A stretch of DNA of 64,000 bases from Paenibacillus senegalimassiliensis. GTDB lineage: Bacteria; Bacillota; Bacilli; Paenibacillales; Paenibacillaceae. Of this stretch, positions 24,383-33,668 are shown piece after piece. The notes under the pieces were generated by a model. That model was not told the DNA's origin, did not search any database, and worked only from the letters and a program-made list of their open reading frames with translations. Position 1 is the first letter of the stretch, and every line of letters begins with the position of its first letter. A program made the translations under genes and the position numbers. The stretch spans positions 558,001 to 622,000 of the forward strand of contig NZ_LN909046.1 of the NCBI RefSeq assembly GCF_001486585.1, written 5' to 3'.

Positions 24383-25636
24383 TTACATATGTCTACGCTG
24401 CTGGCTACGCACTTCGAACGGGGTCGGTTCACGGACGACGACGGACTTGGTGCGTTCTTGCTTGACCGGTAGTGATGATTCCCTCGAAATACTGAGTACA
24501 ATACCCATTGCGATCATCATGACCAGAAGTGAAGATCCGCCGTAGCTAATGAACGGTAAGGTGACTCCTGTAACTGGAATCGTATTGGTGACACCACCGA
24601 TATTGACGAATGCCTGGATCGCTATTAACCCCATAATGCCAACACCGGTTAAGGTACCAAAGGTACTCTTGCACCGAAGGGAAACGAGTAGTCCTCGCCA
24701 AATAAAGTAAATATAGACCATGAGGAAAATCAAGGTGCCAATAAGTCCGAATTCCTCGCCAATAACTGCGAAGATAAAGTCATTATATGCATTGGGCAGG
24801 TAATGAAGCTTCTGAATACCTTGTCCAAATCCGGTGCCAGTGACGCCGCCATGACCGATCGCAGTCAACGATTGAATCAGGTTGTATCCAGTACCCTGGG
24901 TATCTTCCCAAGGGTTCAGGAACGCCTGTATGCGTCCAAGTCTGTAGTTATCTCCCGTGACGGTGGTCGGGTCTGGCGGATTAACTTGCTCCCACAAGGC
25001 GCCGATACCGATGACGATGCTTGCACCAAATATTAATAGGGCAATGGAGCCAACGATATGCTTGAGGTTGGCCCCTCCGGCAAAGATAATCAAGCCGGCT
25101 GTCGCCACCAGAATAAGGCAGGAACCCAAATCCGGTTGAAGCATGATGAGTCCGGCGATAAACCCGACAATAACCATGACAGGGATATAGCCGGTCCGCA
25201 AATCCCGAAATCGTTCTCCCTTCTTGGAGATTAGAGCCGAGAGATACAAGATCGTCGTAATCTTCGCCAGCTCTGTAGGTTGAATGCCAAGTGTTCCGAT
25301 GGCAAACCAACTGGTGGCGCCGTTAATGCGTCCTCCAATGAAGGGGACGAGCAGCAGCATAACGATAGCAAGAATAAATATAGGTATAAATAGCTTTTTG
25401 AATTTGGGATAAGGAATATTCATGGTGATAAACATGCCGACAATACCAAGCAGGCTGAAGATGATTTGACGTTTGGTAAAGTGCATGGGATCGTTATCGA
25501 ATAGCTTACTAACTAATGCGATACTGGAACTGGAGCTGAACACCATCACGATTCCGAAACCAACCAGCAGTAGTGTCAGGATGAGCAATTGAAAGTCGGG
25601 GGCTCCGCGTCTTGGCTTTTCGGCTTCTTCTCTCAT
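24383..25636 (-). CDS. ftsW: FtsW/RodA/SpoVE-family peptidoglycan polymerase, FtsW type
   Basis: A SEDS-family glycosyltransferase, 417 residues, with about ten membrane helices starting at residue 15. It polymerises lipid II at the septum together with a class B PBP. The GRINGATSWFAIG loop, the PTELAKI segment with its conserved Glu, LQPDLGS with the catalytic-region Asp, the long extracellular loop ending in LNPWED, and the FtsW-like end PFISYGGSSLL are all present. I call it FtsW because of the last motif and the closeness to ylaN (ylaN-ftsW in B. subtilis). The ATG is at 25634-25636, 13 bases downstream of the YugN-like gene's stop. Confidence 0.88.
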   Translation of the reverse strand: MREEAEKPRRGAPDFQLLILTLLLVGFGIVMVFSSSSSIALVSKLFDNDPMHFTKRQIIFSLLGIVGMFITMNIPYPKFKKLFIPIFILAIVMLLLVPFIGGRINGATSWFAIGTLGIQPTELAKITTILYLSALISKKGERFRDLRTGYIPVMVIVGFIAGLIMLQPDLGSCLILVATAGLIIFAGGANLKHIVGSIALLIFGASIVIGIGALWEQVNPPDPTTVTGDNYRLGRIQAFLNPWEDTQGTGYNLIQSLTAIGHGGVTGTGFGQGIQKLHYLPNAYNDFIFAVIGEEFGLIGTLIFLMVYIYFIWRGLLVSLRCKSTFGTLTGVGIMGLIAIQAFVNIGGVTNTIPVTGVTLPFISYGGSSLLVMMIAMGIVLSISRESSLPVKQERTKSVVVREPTPFEVRSQQRRHM

Positions 25637-25648
25637 GATTGCATCACT

Positions 25649-25990
25649 TTAGGACTCAAGAAGTTCCTTCAATTCCGTCAATTTGTAATTGGCGGTTTTC
25701 ATCACCAGCGGCGGAATCTCCGATTCGTACTCCAACCCGTGTGGAAAAGTGGCCCGCCCCATATAGACCGCTTCGATGGCAAGCACGGTATCCGGGCGCT
25801 CCAACTTGCCCTCCAAAGCTCGCGTATTGATGCGCAAGTAATAATCGCTATTGTTGTATTCAATTTTATAATCGTATGTAGCGCGGTAATATTCCCATTG
25901 CCAGCGTACAAAACCTAGCTTCTCCGCTGATTCATCCAAATAAGCCAAATCGCTTTGCAAACCGTCCAAGCCGGTATTTTCCACGATCAT
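25649..25990 (-). CDS. YugN-like family protein
   Basis: A 113-residue protein of the YugN-like family (PF08868-type), function unknown. VRWQWEYYRATYDYKIE, YYLRINTRALEG, VYMGRATFPHGLEYE are the recognisable parts. I chose the ATG at 25988-25990, which follows AAGGGGG by 9 bases; the frame is open to 26182 but that extension has no similarity and a different composition. It precedes ftsW by 12 bases on the same strand, so the two may be cotranscribed. Confidence 0.8.
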   Translation of the reverse strand: MIVENTGLDGLQSDLAYLDESAEKLGFVRWQWEYYRATYDYKIEYNNSDYYLRINTRALEGKLERPDTVLAIEAVYMGRATFPHGLEYESEIPPLVMKTANYKLTELKELLES

Positions 25991-26218
25991 GGTAATTTGC
26001 CCCCTTAAATTGTGAACTTTTCTCAAATCTTCTCTACCCCATGATATTATGTTTCCAGCGCTTGTGCAAGCCGGGAAAGCCTGGCCCGCTTGCCCTTTCC
26101 GTTCATGATGATTTGCCTGGCTTTTTTCTGCTACAATAGAGCTAAATAAGGTAACCGGACGGACGGCAAGGATATGAAGCAACAGAAGGGTTCCGGGAAG
26201 AAGGAAGAGGGGGAGACC

Positions 26219-27385
26219 ATGGAAGTGGGCTTGTTACATGAGTTATTTCCGGCAATGGTGGAGCTGCGGCGACACCTTCATCGCCATCCGGAGCTTTCCT
26301 TTAGGGAAGAGGAGACATCGGCCCATATTGCTGAGAGGTTACAGGAATTGGGCATTGAGGTTTCTGTTAACGTTGGCGGCTATGGCGTAGTGGGCAAGAT
26401 ATACGGGGGGCTCCCGGGGAAGACTGTGGCGCTCAGAGCGGACATGGATGCTTTGCCCATTCAGGACGAGAAAACTTGCGATTATGCCTCAGAGCAACCA
26501 GGGGTCATGCATGCTTGCGGGCATGATGGCCATACAGCAACTCTGCTGGCGGTTGGCGAATATTTTGCCAAGACGAGGGAGCAACTGCGCGGAGAGATTC
26601 GCTTGCTCTTCCAGCCAGCCGAAGAAGTTTGCCCTGGGGGGGCAACCTCAATGATTGCGGCGGGTGCACTGGATGGCGTAGATGTCATTTACGGCGTTCA
26701 TCTTTGGACCCCCTTGCCTGTGGGGACTGTTGCTAGCAGGCCGGGAGCATTGATGGCTTCTACCGATGAATTCTTCATTGAAATGCAGGGACAAGGCGGC
26801 CATGGAGGCATGCCGCACAAAACTGTAGATAGCGTCGTTGCCGCTTCTGCGCTGGTTCTGCAATTGCAAAGCGTGGTCAGCCGCTCGGTAGACCCGCTGG
26901 ACCCTGCCGTAGTCACGATTGGGGCAATTCAGGGAGGCACAGCGCAAAATATTATTGCCGACCGGTGTAAGTTGTCCGGGACGGTGCGCTGCTTCGAGGA
27001 AGGGACGCGTGCATTGATTCGTCAGCGAATTCATGCCTTGACTGAGGGGACGGCTCAAGCCTATGGGGCTGAAGCGATCATTAATTATATGCCTGGTTAT
27101 CCAAGTCTAATTAATCATGAACGGGAATATGAACGCTTTATGGAGGCGGCTCCGGAGGTATTCGGATTACATGCCGAATTGTCGACTCCAATTATGCCGG
27201 CTGAAGATTTCGCTTATTATGTGCAGAAGGTACCAGGCTGCTTCATGCTTGTTGGAGCAGGCAACGGGCAAAATGCCGTGTATCCGCACCACCATCCGAA
27301 GTTTGACATTGATGAACAGGCCATGCTGCACGCAGCAGGACTATTAATAGCCATGGCAGAGTCCTACTCTGCAGAGCATGCATAA
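26219..27385 (+). CDS. M20-family amidohydrolase (N-acyl amino acid / hippurate hydrolase type)
   Basis: A 388-residue metal-dependent amidohydrolase of the M20D group, which removes acyl groups from amino acids or indole conjugates. LRRHLHRHPELSFREEET near the start, the metal site DMDALPI and MHACGHDGHTA, the catalytic-base QPAEE, the dimerisation-domain GQGGHGGMPH and the late PAEDFAYY are typical. I chose ATG 26219, preceded by AAGAGGGGGAG; an ATG at 26174 is in frame but would be a lysine/glycine-rich extension. The physiological acyl substrate cannot be told from sequence. It appears to be monocistronic. Confidence 0.93.
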   Translation: MEVGLLHELFPAMVELRRHLHRHPELSFREEETSAHIAERLQELGIEVSVNVGGYGVVGKIYGGLPGKTVALRADMDALPIQDEKTCDYASEQPGVMHACGHDGHTATLLAVGEYFAKTREQLRGEIRLLFQPAEEVCPGGATSMIAAGALDGVDVIYGVHLWTPLPVGTVASRPGALMASTDEFFIEMQGQGGHGGMPHKTVDSVVAASALVLQLQSVVSRSVDPLDPAVVTIGAIQGGTAQNIIADRCKLSGTVRCFEEGTRALIRQRIHALTEGTAQAYGAEAIINYMPGYPSLINHEREYERFMEAAPEVFGLHAELSTPIMPAEDFAYYVQKVPGCFMLVGAGNGQNAVYPHHHPKFDIDEQAMLHAAGLLIAMAESYSAEHA

Positions 27386-27458
27386 ATATTTCCATATATA
27401 GCAAACTATGAACTTAAGGATAACTCAGGGTTAAATATATCAGGGTGAGGTGAAGCCG

Positions 27459-29153
27459 ATGAATAAACCCGGAGCTTGTATCGTTCAGCGCGATTTGTCG
27501 GTGCTGCTGGAGAAGGATCATCCCGGTTTTGAAGAGGCGCGGGAGCGTTTATCCTCATTTGCTGAATTGGTAAAAACTCCGGCCTTTTACCACACCTACC
27601 GCATGACGCCGTTAACCTTATGGAATGCGGCGGCTGGAGGCATTGATGCAGAAGCCATCCTTAAGGATTTGGCTGAACTTGCCCGTTATCCTCTGCCTGG
27701 CGGAGTAGCCCAGGATATTCGCAAATGGATGGGAAGATATGGTCAACTGAAGCTGTACCCGGTGCCAGGTGTAGCTGATCTGCTTGAATTGGAGAATTGT
27801 GGACCGGATGGGGCGCTCCTTGAGCAATTACTGACACAACTGAACTGGGCTGACGGGCGCATTACTCTTCAAGGGGAGCGGCATTGCCGTCTAAGTGCAG
27901 CGCTTCGAGGAATGCTCAAGCGGGAACTGGGCCAACTTGGTTACCCCGTATTAGATGAAGCCGGTTACCATCAGGGCCGTCCTCTGAGCTTCAAGCTTCG
28001 TTCTGTGTTGCCGGATTCTGGCCACCCATTCCAATTAAGGTCATATCAGATGGAGGCAGAAGCGGCGTTTGCTGGCGAGCGGGGAGAAGGCGGGAGCGGA
28101 GTGGTCGTTCTTCCTTGCGGAGCCGGGAAAACCGTGATTGGTCTGGCGGCTATGGAACGCCTTCAGTGCGAAACGTTAATTCTAACCTCTAACGTGACTT
28201 CAGTCCGTCAGTGGGTAGCCGAGTTGACTTCCAAGACGACGTTGCCAGCCCAAGAGATAGGGGAGTATACAGGGGAGAAGAAGCAGGTGAAGCCGGTTAC
28301 CGTTTCGACTTATCAAATCTTGACCCATCGCTCGCGCAAGAATGAGGAATTCCGTCATATGTCCCTGTTTAATGAACGGGACTGGGGATTAATTATATAT
28401 GATGAGGTTCATCTTCTCCCGGCGCCAATCTTTCGAGCTACTGCGGATATCCAGGCGACCAGGCGGTTAGGTCTGACAGCCACTCTGGTCCGTGAGGATG
28501 GCTGTGAACGAGATGTCTTTACATTGATTGGACCGAAACGGTATGAAGCCCCATGGAGAAGACTTGAAGAGAGTGGGCATATTGCCGAGGTCGATTGCCG
28601 AGAGATTCGGGTGTCAATGCCAGAAGACCAACAGAAGCGATATGTGCAGGCCGAGGGCCGTGAGAAATTTCGGGTGGCAGCCGAAAATCCGGGCAAGCAG
28701 CCAGTCATTGAGCAATTGCTGGATCGTCACCGGGACCGCCAAGTGCTGATCATCGGACAATATCTGGATCAGTTGCAGAGCGTTGCCAAGGAGATGGGAG
28801 TTCCCCTCATTACGGGGAGTACGCCCCAAAGTGAGAGGGGCCGCATCTACCAGGCTTTCAGGGAAGGTAAGTTGCCTGTCCTGGTCGTATCAAAGGTTGC
28901 TAACTTTGCGGTGGATCTGCCCGATGCCTCCGTGGCAATTCAAATTTCGGGTAGTTTTGGCTCACGTCAGGAGGAGGCCCAGCGTCTGGGGCGTATATTA
29001 CGACCGAAGACAGATGGGAGTCGCGCTTTCTTCTACACGCTGGTATCAGAGAATACCAGGGAGCAGGATTTTGCCCAGCGTCGGCAGCTTTTCTTGCTGG
29101 AGCAAGGTTACGAATATGCCGTGCAGCAAGAGCGGGAGGTACTTAACGCATGA
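27459..29153 (+). CDS. XPB-type DNA helicase (superfamily 2)
   Basis: A 564-residue ATP-dependent helicase of the bacterial XPB/ERCC3/RAD25 group. An N-terminal domain of about 190 residues precedes the motor. Walker A PCGAGKT is at about 218-224, motif II DEVH at about 315-318, motif III TATLVREDG, and the C-terminal motor half has the characteristic SKVANFAVDLPDASVAIQISGSFGSRQEEAQRLGRILRP. ATG 27459 follows GGGTGAGG. Its stop overlaps the start of the next gene by 4 bases (ATGA), so the two products are probably made together and act together in DNA repair or transcription-coupled processes. Confidence 0.92.
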   Translation: MNKPGACIVQRDLSVLLEKDHPGFEEARERLSSFAELVKTPAFYHTYRMTPLTLWNAAAGGIDAEAILKDLAELARYPLPGGVAQDIRKWMGRYGQLKLYPVPGVADLLELENCGPDGALLEQLLTQLNWADGRITLQGERHCRLSAALRGMLKRELGQLGYPVLDEAGYHQGRPLSFKLRSVLPDSGHPFQLRSYQMEAEAAFAGERGEGGSGVVVLPCGAGKTVIGLAAMERLQCETLILTSNVTSVRQWVAELTSKTTLPAQEIGEYTGEKKQVKPVTVSTYQILTHRSRKNEEFRHMSLFNERDWGLIIYDEVHLLPAPIFRATADIQATRRLGLTATLVREDGCERDVFTLIGPKRYEAPWRRLEESGHIAEVDCREIRVSMPEDQQKRYVQAEGREKFRVAAENPGKQPVIEQLLDRHRDRQVLIIGQYLDQLQSVAKEMGVPLITGSTPQSERGRIYQAFREGKLPVLVVSKVANFAVDLPDASVAIQISGSFGSRQEEAQRLGRILRPKTDGSRAFFYTLVSENTREQDFAQRRQLFLLEQGYEYAVQQEREVLNA

Positions 29154-31111
29154 ATGCGGGAGTGAGCAAGAAGATAGAGGATACAATAACGAGGTCTGCG
29201 TTAGGCTGTTTATTTGCCCGGTTTGCGGGACACCCCTTCAAATTAGAGCAGGCCCGTCAGGCAGCAAAGGGAGAAATCAGCGGAGCAGATATTCTTGCAG
29301 CGTTGCCTGCCCTGCTCAGTTCCGGTATAGTGTCAGCCGTACGTAAAGCCTGGGGAGAGAAATTGTATTATCTATCGCTTCCCAGTCTGCTTGGTGTTCC
29401 ATACATAGAGGCGTATCCTCCACTCCGGGAACAGGACTCGGGGTTAATTACGTTGCGCCGAGAGGCGGGAACCGGCCTTGCGCTAGATTTGTTCCACAGT
29501 CTGGCCTGGATTGCCAAGCATGGTTTGCGCATTACGGCCAAAGGAACAATTCACCAGAAGGAACGGAGCAAATTGGAAGGGTTAATCAGCTTATCTGATC
29601 AAGATGCAGTGGGCCTGGGACTTAGCTATCCCCATGCCGATGTCTACTCGCCTGCGCTTGCCGTTGTTCTGGACATGATGCTGGCTAAGGGGTTAATTGT
29701 CAAGGACCGTCCCAAGTGGAACCTCCACTCAGCTAGGCTCTCTTCCTGGTTATCCCAAGATATCCAGGGAATGAATGAGCAATTATTGCTAGAGGTGCTA
29801 CAACGTTACGTACCTGCCGATGCGCGGCTCCAGCATATAGCACTTAGGTTAGTCGCGTATGATCTTCAATTCGGCCAGTGGTATTCTCTGGAGGAGTTGC
29901 TTGATTCGCTTCACGAAAGGGCTTTATTAGAGGAAGAGCTGACGACGGAGCAGCGGGTCTGGATTGAAGCCTGGCTGGAGGCTCTGTGTGGCTTTGGATT
30001 TGTGGAGCTGGGAGTAATTGCAGCAGAGGGAACGGCGTTCCGCTGGTTGCTAGACAGGAAGGGCTTGGCGTCGCTTGGCCGGGAAAGGGTGATCTCGTCC
30101 AAGATGGCTCAGATCGATGATCACGCGGACGAACCAAACGGGGAGATAAGTAGTCGCCTTCCAGTGGGACTCATTGTGCAGCCGGATTTTGAAATTCTTG
30201 TGCCCCCTGACTTTTCGCTCGCGGCACGTTTTGAACTGGAGGCCTGTGCGGAGCATGTGACGACCGATGTTATGAGTGTCTACCGAATTAGTCGTAGTGC
30301 TGTTGATCAAGCCGCTGCTCTGGGACGCTCGGTACAAGATATTATGGACCTTCTCTCCAGATATGCGGCCACCGTGCCCGACTCTGTCCGTGTTGCGCTT
30401 GAGCAGTGGGGCAGGGAGATTGGGCGTACGGAGCTTATGGAGGCACAATTGCTGCGTTGCGCGGATCTGGAGGCGGCTGAGCGGATTGCTTCCATGTCTG
30501 ATCTTGGCGAAAAGCTCGAACGAATTGGGCCACAGCACTTCATAGTTGTCGGTGAGCAGAGCGCTGAGATCATCAAACGGCTTGAGACTGAACGCCTGGC
30601 CCCTGTCTCTTCGAGCCTGGTCAGCAGTAGCGATCGCATGGTTTATCCAAGACTGATAGGCACTCACGGTGAATTAGGCGAGGATAAGGGCCATCCTAAC
30701 AGTAAGCCCTCGGAAGCATTTGAGGCTCAGGGGTGGATTTACAAGGGCGCTGACTTGCACTTCTATGAATCGGAGCATGGGGTACCTGAACCCGAAGAGT
30801 TATTCCCAGGCTTGACTTCTCTACCCTCCATTTGGTGGAAGGAGAGCAGACCGTACCACTTGTCTACGGCGCGAAAGTTAGTGGAACTGGCCTTGGAATG
30901 GCAAACCAAATTGAGGGTGAAAGTTGGCGACGAAGAACTCCTGTGCCTGCCGCTCTCCGTGGAGGGTGAAGAAGTGTGGCAACTTAAGGTGCGCTGCTTA
31001 TCCTCGTCACTGACAGCCTGGAACGGAGAGGCCGAGCGGCTCTTAGTTCCCGGGGAATGGCTGGCAATTCAGCTTGTGTTACCCGAAGGAATTGGGCAGG
31101 CCTTCCATTAG
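29150..31111 (+). CDS. helicase-associated partner protein (XPB/Ssl2-like domain)
   Basis: A 653-residue protein without Walker motifs. It appears to belong to the family found beside bacterial XPB (Rv0862c-like in mycobacteria; Helicase_C_3 type domain). The central VGLIVQPDFEILVPPDFSLAARFELEACAEHVTTDVMSVYRISRSAVDQAAALG (about residues 335-390) is the recognisable domain. The rest looks like winged-helix and helical parts with an acidic tail. The start ATG 29150 overlaps the helicase stop. It probably regulates or targets the helicase, but its activity is unknown to me. Confidence 0.8.
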   Translation: MNAGVSKKIEDTITRSALGCLFARFAGHPFKLEQARQAAKGEISGADILAALPALLSSGIVSAVRKAWGEKLYYLSLPSLLGVPYIEAYPPLREQDSGLITLRREAGTGLALDLFHSLAWIAKHGLRITAKGTIHQKERSKLEGLISLSDQDAVGLGLSYPHADVYSPALAVVLDMMLAKGLIVKDRPKWNLHSARLSSWLSQDIQGMNEQLLLEVLQRYVPADARLQHIALRLVAYDLQFGQWYSLEELLDSLHERALLEEELTTEQRVWIEAWLEALCGFGFVELGVIAAEGTAFRWLLDRKGLASLGRERVISSKMAQIDDHADEPNGEISSRLPVGLIVQPDFEILVPPDFSLAARFELEACAEHVTTDVMSVYRISRSAVDQAAALGRSVQDIMDLLSRYAATVPDSVRVALEQWGREIGRTELMEAQLLRCADLEAAERIASMSDLGEKLERIGPQHFIVVGEQSAEIIKRLETERLAPVSSSLVSSSDRMVYPRLIGTHGELGEDKGHPNSKPSEAFEAQGWIYKGADLHFYESEHGVPEPEELFPGLTSLPSIWWKESRPYHLSTARKLVELALEWQTKLRVKVGDEELLCLPLSVEGEEVWQLKVRCLSSSLTAWNGEAERLLVPGEWLAIQLVLPEGIGQAFH

Positions 31112-31204
31112 GAAGAATGAAACTCTTCTGCTCGCTAAAGGATTGTGTTATGATAATGACGTCTACTTTGGGTAGAATACCTGCATAGAATCGAGTTGAA
31201 ATTC

Positions 31205-31642
31205 ATGAGCGTAATTGCAAGGAACACGGTCGACATGGCCGAAGTGTTGACATACGCCTATGAATTAGGCGATATGATAAATCAATCTACAGCCGTTTCC
31301 GAATACTTGTATTGGAAGCAGCGCGTGGATGAAAGTGCGGATGTCCAGGTTTTAATCAAGAAGCTGGAGGCGCAGAAGGAACTGTTCCGTGAGACAGAGC
31401 GTTTCGGCCATTTTCATCCGAACTACCATGAAGCGAAGGATCGGGTTGCTGAAGTGGAGCGTGAACTGGAGCAGATCGAGGCGGTTCGCTATTTTAAAGC
31501 TGCTGAGAGTGAACTGGACGACATTCTGCATCAGATGTCTGAAATGATTGCCTTTGCTGTCTCTGATTCCATTAAGGTACCTAGCAATGACCCCCATCCT
31601 CAAGGTGGTTGCGGGAGCGGTGGCAAGTGCAGTTGTGGTTAA
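31205..31642 (+). CDS. ylbF: YlbF family regulator, RicF
   Basis: A 145-residue helical protein of the YlbF/YmcA family. RicF works with RicA and RicT in a complex that stimulates Spo0A phosphorylation and RNase Y-dependent mRNA maturation, and the complex binds [4Fe-4S] clusters. The sequence has VLTYAYELGDMINQS, the coiled EAKDRVAEVERELEQIEA segment and a C-terminal Cys tail (GGCGSGGKCSCG), consistent with cluster ligation. I take ATG 31205; a TTG at 31196 is also in frame and the ribosome binding site is weak. It is followed by ylbG, as in B. subtilis. Confidence 0.88.
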   Translation: MSVIARNTVDMAEVLTYAYELGDMINQSTAVSEYLYWKQRVDESADVQVLIKKLEAQKELFRETERFGHFHPNYHEAKDRVAEVERELEQIEAVRYFKAAESELDDILHQMSEMIAFAVSDSIKVPSNDPHPQGGCGSGGKCSCG

Positions 31643-31685
31643 GATGAAGGCGCAGAAGGATGCGTAACAGGGAAGGGGGAAATTC

Positions 31686-31949
31686 ATGTTTCCGGAGCGT
31701 ACAGGCTTTATTATATGGGTAAGTGACTTGAAGGCGGCAAGAAATTTGGATAAATACGGAAGCGTGCATTACTTATCCCGCCGCATGCATTACGTGGTGA
31801 TGTATGTAAACGCCGAACGGGCGGAGGATATCATGCGTAATGTTCGGAAGCTATCCTATGTTCGCAAGATCGAGCGCTCTTATCGAGGGGAGATCAAGAC
31901 GGAGTATAGCAAGAATGTTCCCGACAAGACACAATACTATGGTATATAA
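31686..31949 (+). CDS. ylbG: YlbG family protein (DUF2129)
   Basis: An 87-residue basic protein matching the YlbG family: RTGFIIWVSDLKAARNLDKYG, HYLSRRMHYVVMYVN, VRKLSYVRKIERSYR. Function is unknown; it is conserved next to ylbF in Bacillales. ATG 31686 has GGAAGGGGGAAA 5-10 bases upstream. It lies 43 bases after ylbF and ends before a strong terminator, so the pair is one transcript. Confidence 0.92.
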   Translation: MFPERTGFIIWVSDLKAARNLDKYGSVHYLSRRMHYVVMYVNAERAEDIMRNVRKLSYVRKIERSYRGEIKTEYSKNVPDKTQYYGI

Positions 31950-31973
31950 GTAGGGAACGGAAGTGGCAAGGGA

Positions 31974-32016
31974 AGAACGCCTCGGCAACTATAATAAGTT
32001 GCCGAGGCGTTCTTTT
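31974..32016 (+). terminator. terminator after ylbG
   Basis: A 17-bp perfect stem AGAACGCCTCGGCAACT with a 6-base loop and TTTT, 25 bases after ylbG. Confidence 0.9.
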
Positions 32017-32181
32017 GTCTTATTTTGGTAGGACCAAGGACATACAAATATGGATTTTTATAGATCAATGGACTCTTTGAGTTGAAAAATGGTAGCGCTT
32101 ATCTTGTAGATAGTTGGAGAATGTTGTAATATAATAGGTAAAAGTGCTTAGTTAAAAAGACCTATTAATGTGAGGTGTGGC

Positions 32182-32619
32182 ATGAGAGATCGGGCGACAG
32201 AACGTTGGGGGACTTACGAAGCTTTTCATATTGTGCTGGGAGACAAGAGAGTTGCCGACATCGTAGTGACCAACCATGCCAAGCTCAGATATCATGACAG
32301 AATTGACCGGGAACAAATTGGTTTTGAGCAAATTGCCAGTTGGGCCTGGGATTGCTTGAAGCAAGGACGGATGACCCCGTATTATCGCAAAGAGGAAGAT
32401 GTTTATCTGATTGATGATGATTTGGTAATGGTCGCGGAATTTGCGGAAATTCCTGGTGAATTTGATCTTACCGGTCGCCCGTTGCACCGGATGATCATTG
32501 TGACCTTTCTCGGGAGGATGTCCGAGACTATAGAACTGCGAGATCTGAAATCCTACTATTCCTGGCTGCGGCATTCCCGCCGTATGACACTGATGAAGAA
32601 CAGTCGTAAACGTAGATAA
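32182..32619 (+). CDS. hypothetical protein
   Basis: I do not recognise this 145-residue protein. It has no signal peptide or membrane helix; it begins acidic and ends strongly basic (SRRMTLMKNSRKRR). HAKLRYHDRIDREQIGFEQIASWAWDCLKQGRM looks like a helical first half, and YYRKEEDVYLIDDDLVMVAEF plus RMIIVTFLGRM a beta-rich second half, somewhat like a small RelE/BrnT-type fold, with no supporting catalytic residues identified. ATG 32182 has TGAGGTG 5 bases upstream. A probable promoter is TTGTAG-N17-TAATAT near 32110-32140. It stands alone between two terminators. Confidence 0.65.
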   Translation: MRDRATERWGTYEAFHIVLGDKRVADIVVTNHAKLRYHDRIDREQIGFEQIASWAWDCLKQGRMTPYYRKEEDVYLIDDDLVMVAEFAEIPGEFDLTGRPLHRMIIVTFLGRMSETIELRDLKSYYSWLRHSRRMTLMKNSRKRR

Positions 32620-32680
32620 GACGTAGATAAGATCATTAAGATGATAGGTTAGCAGAACGGACCGCTAGAAGGGTTTACTC

Positions 32681-32708
32681 AAGCATGCATACAAGGCATG
32701 CTTTTTTT
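32681..32708 (+). terminator. terminator before the LysR gene
   Basis: AAGCATGC (32681-32688) pairs with GCATGCTT (32696-32703), followed by a run of Ts. It ends the transcript of the hypothetical gene. Confidence 0.7.
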
Positions 32709-32753
32709 GTTGCGGCGGGCGTGCTATGGTTAGAGAAGAGAGGGGGCCGTGGG

Positions 32754-33668
32754 ATGGCGCTAAACTACCATCAGCTTCATATTTTTTATAACGTGGCCCA
32801 GCGGGGGAGCTTCTCGGCGGCAGCTCAAGCACTTCATATGACCCAGCCTGCGGTAACGATGCAAATCCAGTCATTAGAGGATTATTTCGGCGTTAAGCTT
32901 CTGGTGAGGTCAACCAAGAAGATTGATCTCACCGAAGCGGGACAAGCCTTGCTCCCGTTTGCAGAACAAAGCGTAGAGCTTATCCGGGAGACAGAGCAGG
33001 CGATGTCCAGATATACTTCCATGCTACAGGGACGGTTGCAACTCGGATCCAGCCTAACGATTGGTGAATATGTGCTGCCTCGTCTGCTTGCGCCATTTGG
33101 TCAACGATATCCACATATTTCGATTATGATGAAAGTAACCAATACGACGCAAATTATTGAAGAGATCGTTAACCATCAGCTTAATTTTGGACTGGTTGAA
33201 GCCCCGGTACAACATCCGGATATGGTATCAGAACCCGTGATGGAGGATGAGCTAAAGCTTATCGTTCCCTCGGGCCATCCACTCGCTGATCAATCCTCCG
33301 TTACCCTGGAAGAGGTCGTCACTTATCCTTTTGTGCTGCGAGAGAAGGGATCGGGCACCCGTCAGGTGATGGAAGACGAATTAAGACGGCAGGGCTTTCA
33401 CATGGAACAGATTCAGACGGTGATGGAACTTGGAAGCACAGGCGCCGTGAAGTCTGCCGTGGAGGCGGGTATCGGTATTACCATTATTTCGCCCTCATCC
33501 GTCAAGCATGAAGAGGCGCTGGGCTTGATCAAGACACTGAATATTCAAGATGTATCTTTCAAACGCATGTTTTATTCCATTCATCTCAAGTCGACGCTAC
33601 TACCCGTAACAGCGGTCACGTTTCTGACCTTTTTACGGGAATACTCCAAGCGAGGGAATCCATCATGA
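32754..33668 (+). CDS. LysR-family transcriptional regulator (CysL/YwfK-like)
   Basis: A 304-residue LysR-type regulator. The N-terminal winged helix-turn-helix is at about residues 6-62 (HIFYNVAQRGSFSAAAQALHMTQPAVTMQIQSLE), then the two-lobed effector domain (GSSLTIGEYVLP, LVEAPVQHPD, GSTGAVKSAVEAGIGITIISP). The GSTGAVK/GIGI pattern resembles the CysL/YwfK group, but the effector cannot be told from sequence. I chose ATG 32754, preceded by GAGAGGGGGCC. Its last codon overlaps the PHP gene by 4 bases (ATGA), so the two are coupled. Confidence 0.9.
   Translation: MALNYHQLHIFYNVAQRGSFSAAAQALHMTQPAVTMQIQSLEDYFGVKLLVRSTKKIDLTEAGQALLPFAEQSVELIRETEQAMSRYTSMLQGRLQLGSSLTIGEYVLPRLLAPFGQRYPHISIMMKVTNTTQIIEEIVNHQLNFGLVEAPVQHPDMVSEPVMEDELKLIVPSGHPLADQSSVTLEEVVTYPFVLREKGSGTRQVMEDELRRQGFHMEQIQTVMELGSTGAVKSAVEAGIGITIISPSSVKHEEALGLIKTLNIQDVSFKRMFYSIHLKSTLLPVTAVTFLTFLREYSKRGNPS

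Noticed and set aside
25991-26182. Longer N-terminus for the YugN-like protein
   Set aside because: Composition differs from the family and a good AAGGGGG site stands before the internal ATG at 25990.
26174-26218. Longer N-terminus for the M20 amidohydrolase
   Set aside because: The extra 15 codons are Lys/Gly-rich and unlike the family, and they contain the ribosome binding site of ATG 26219.
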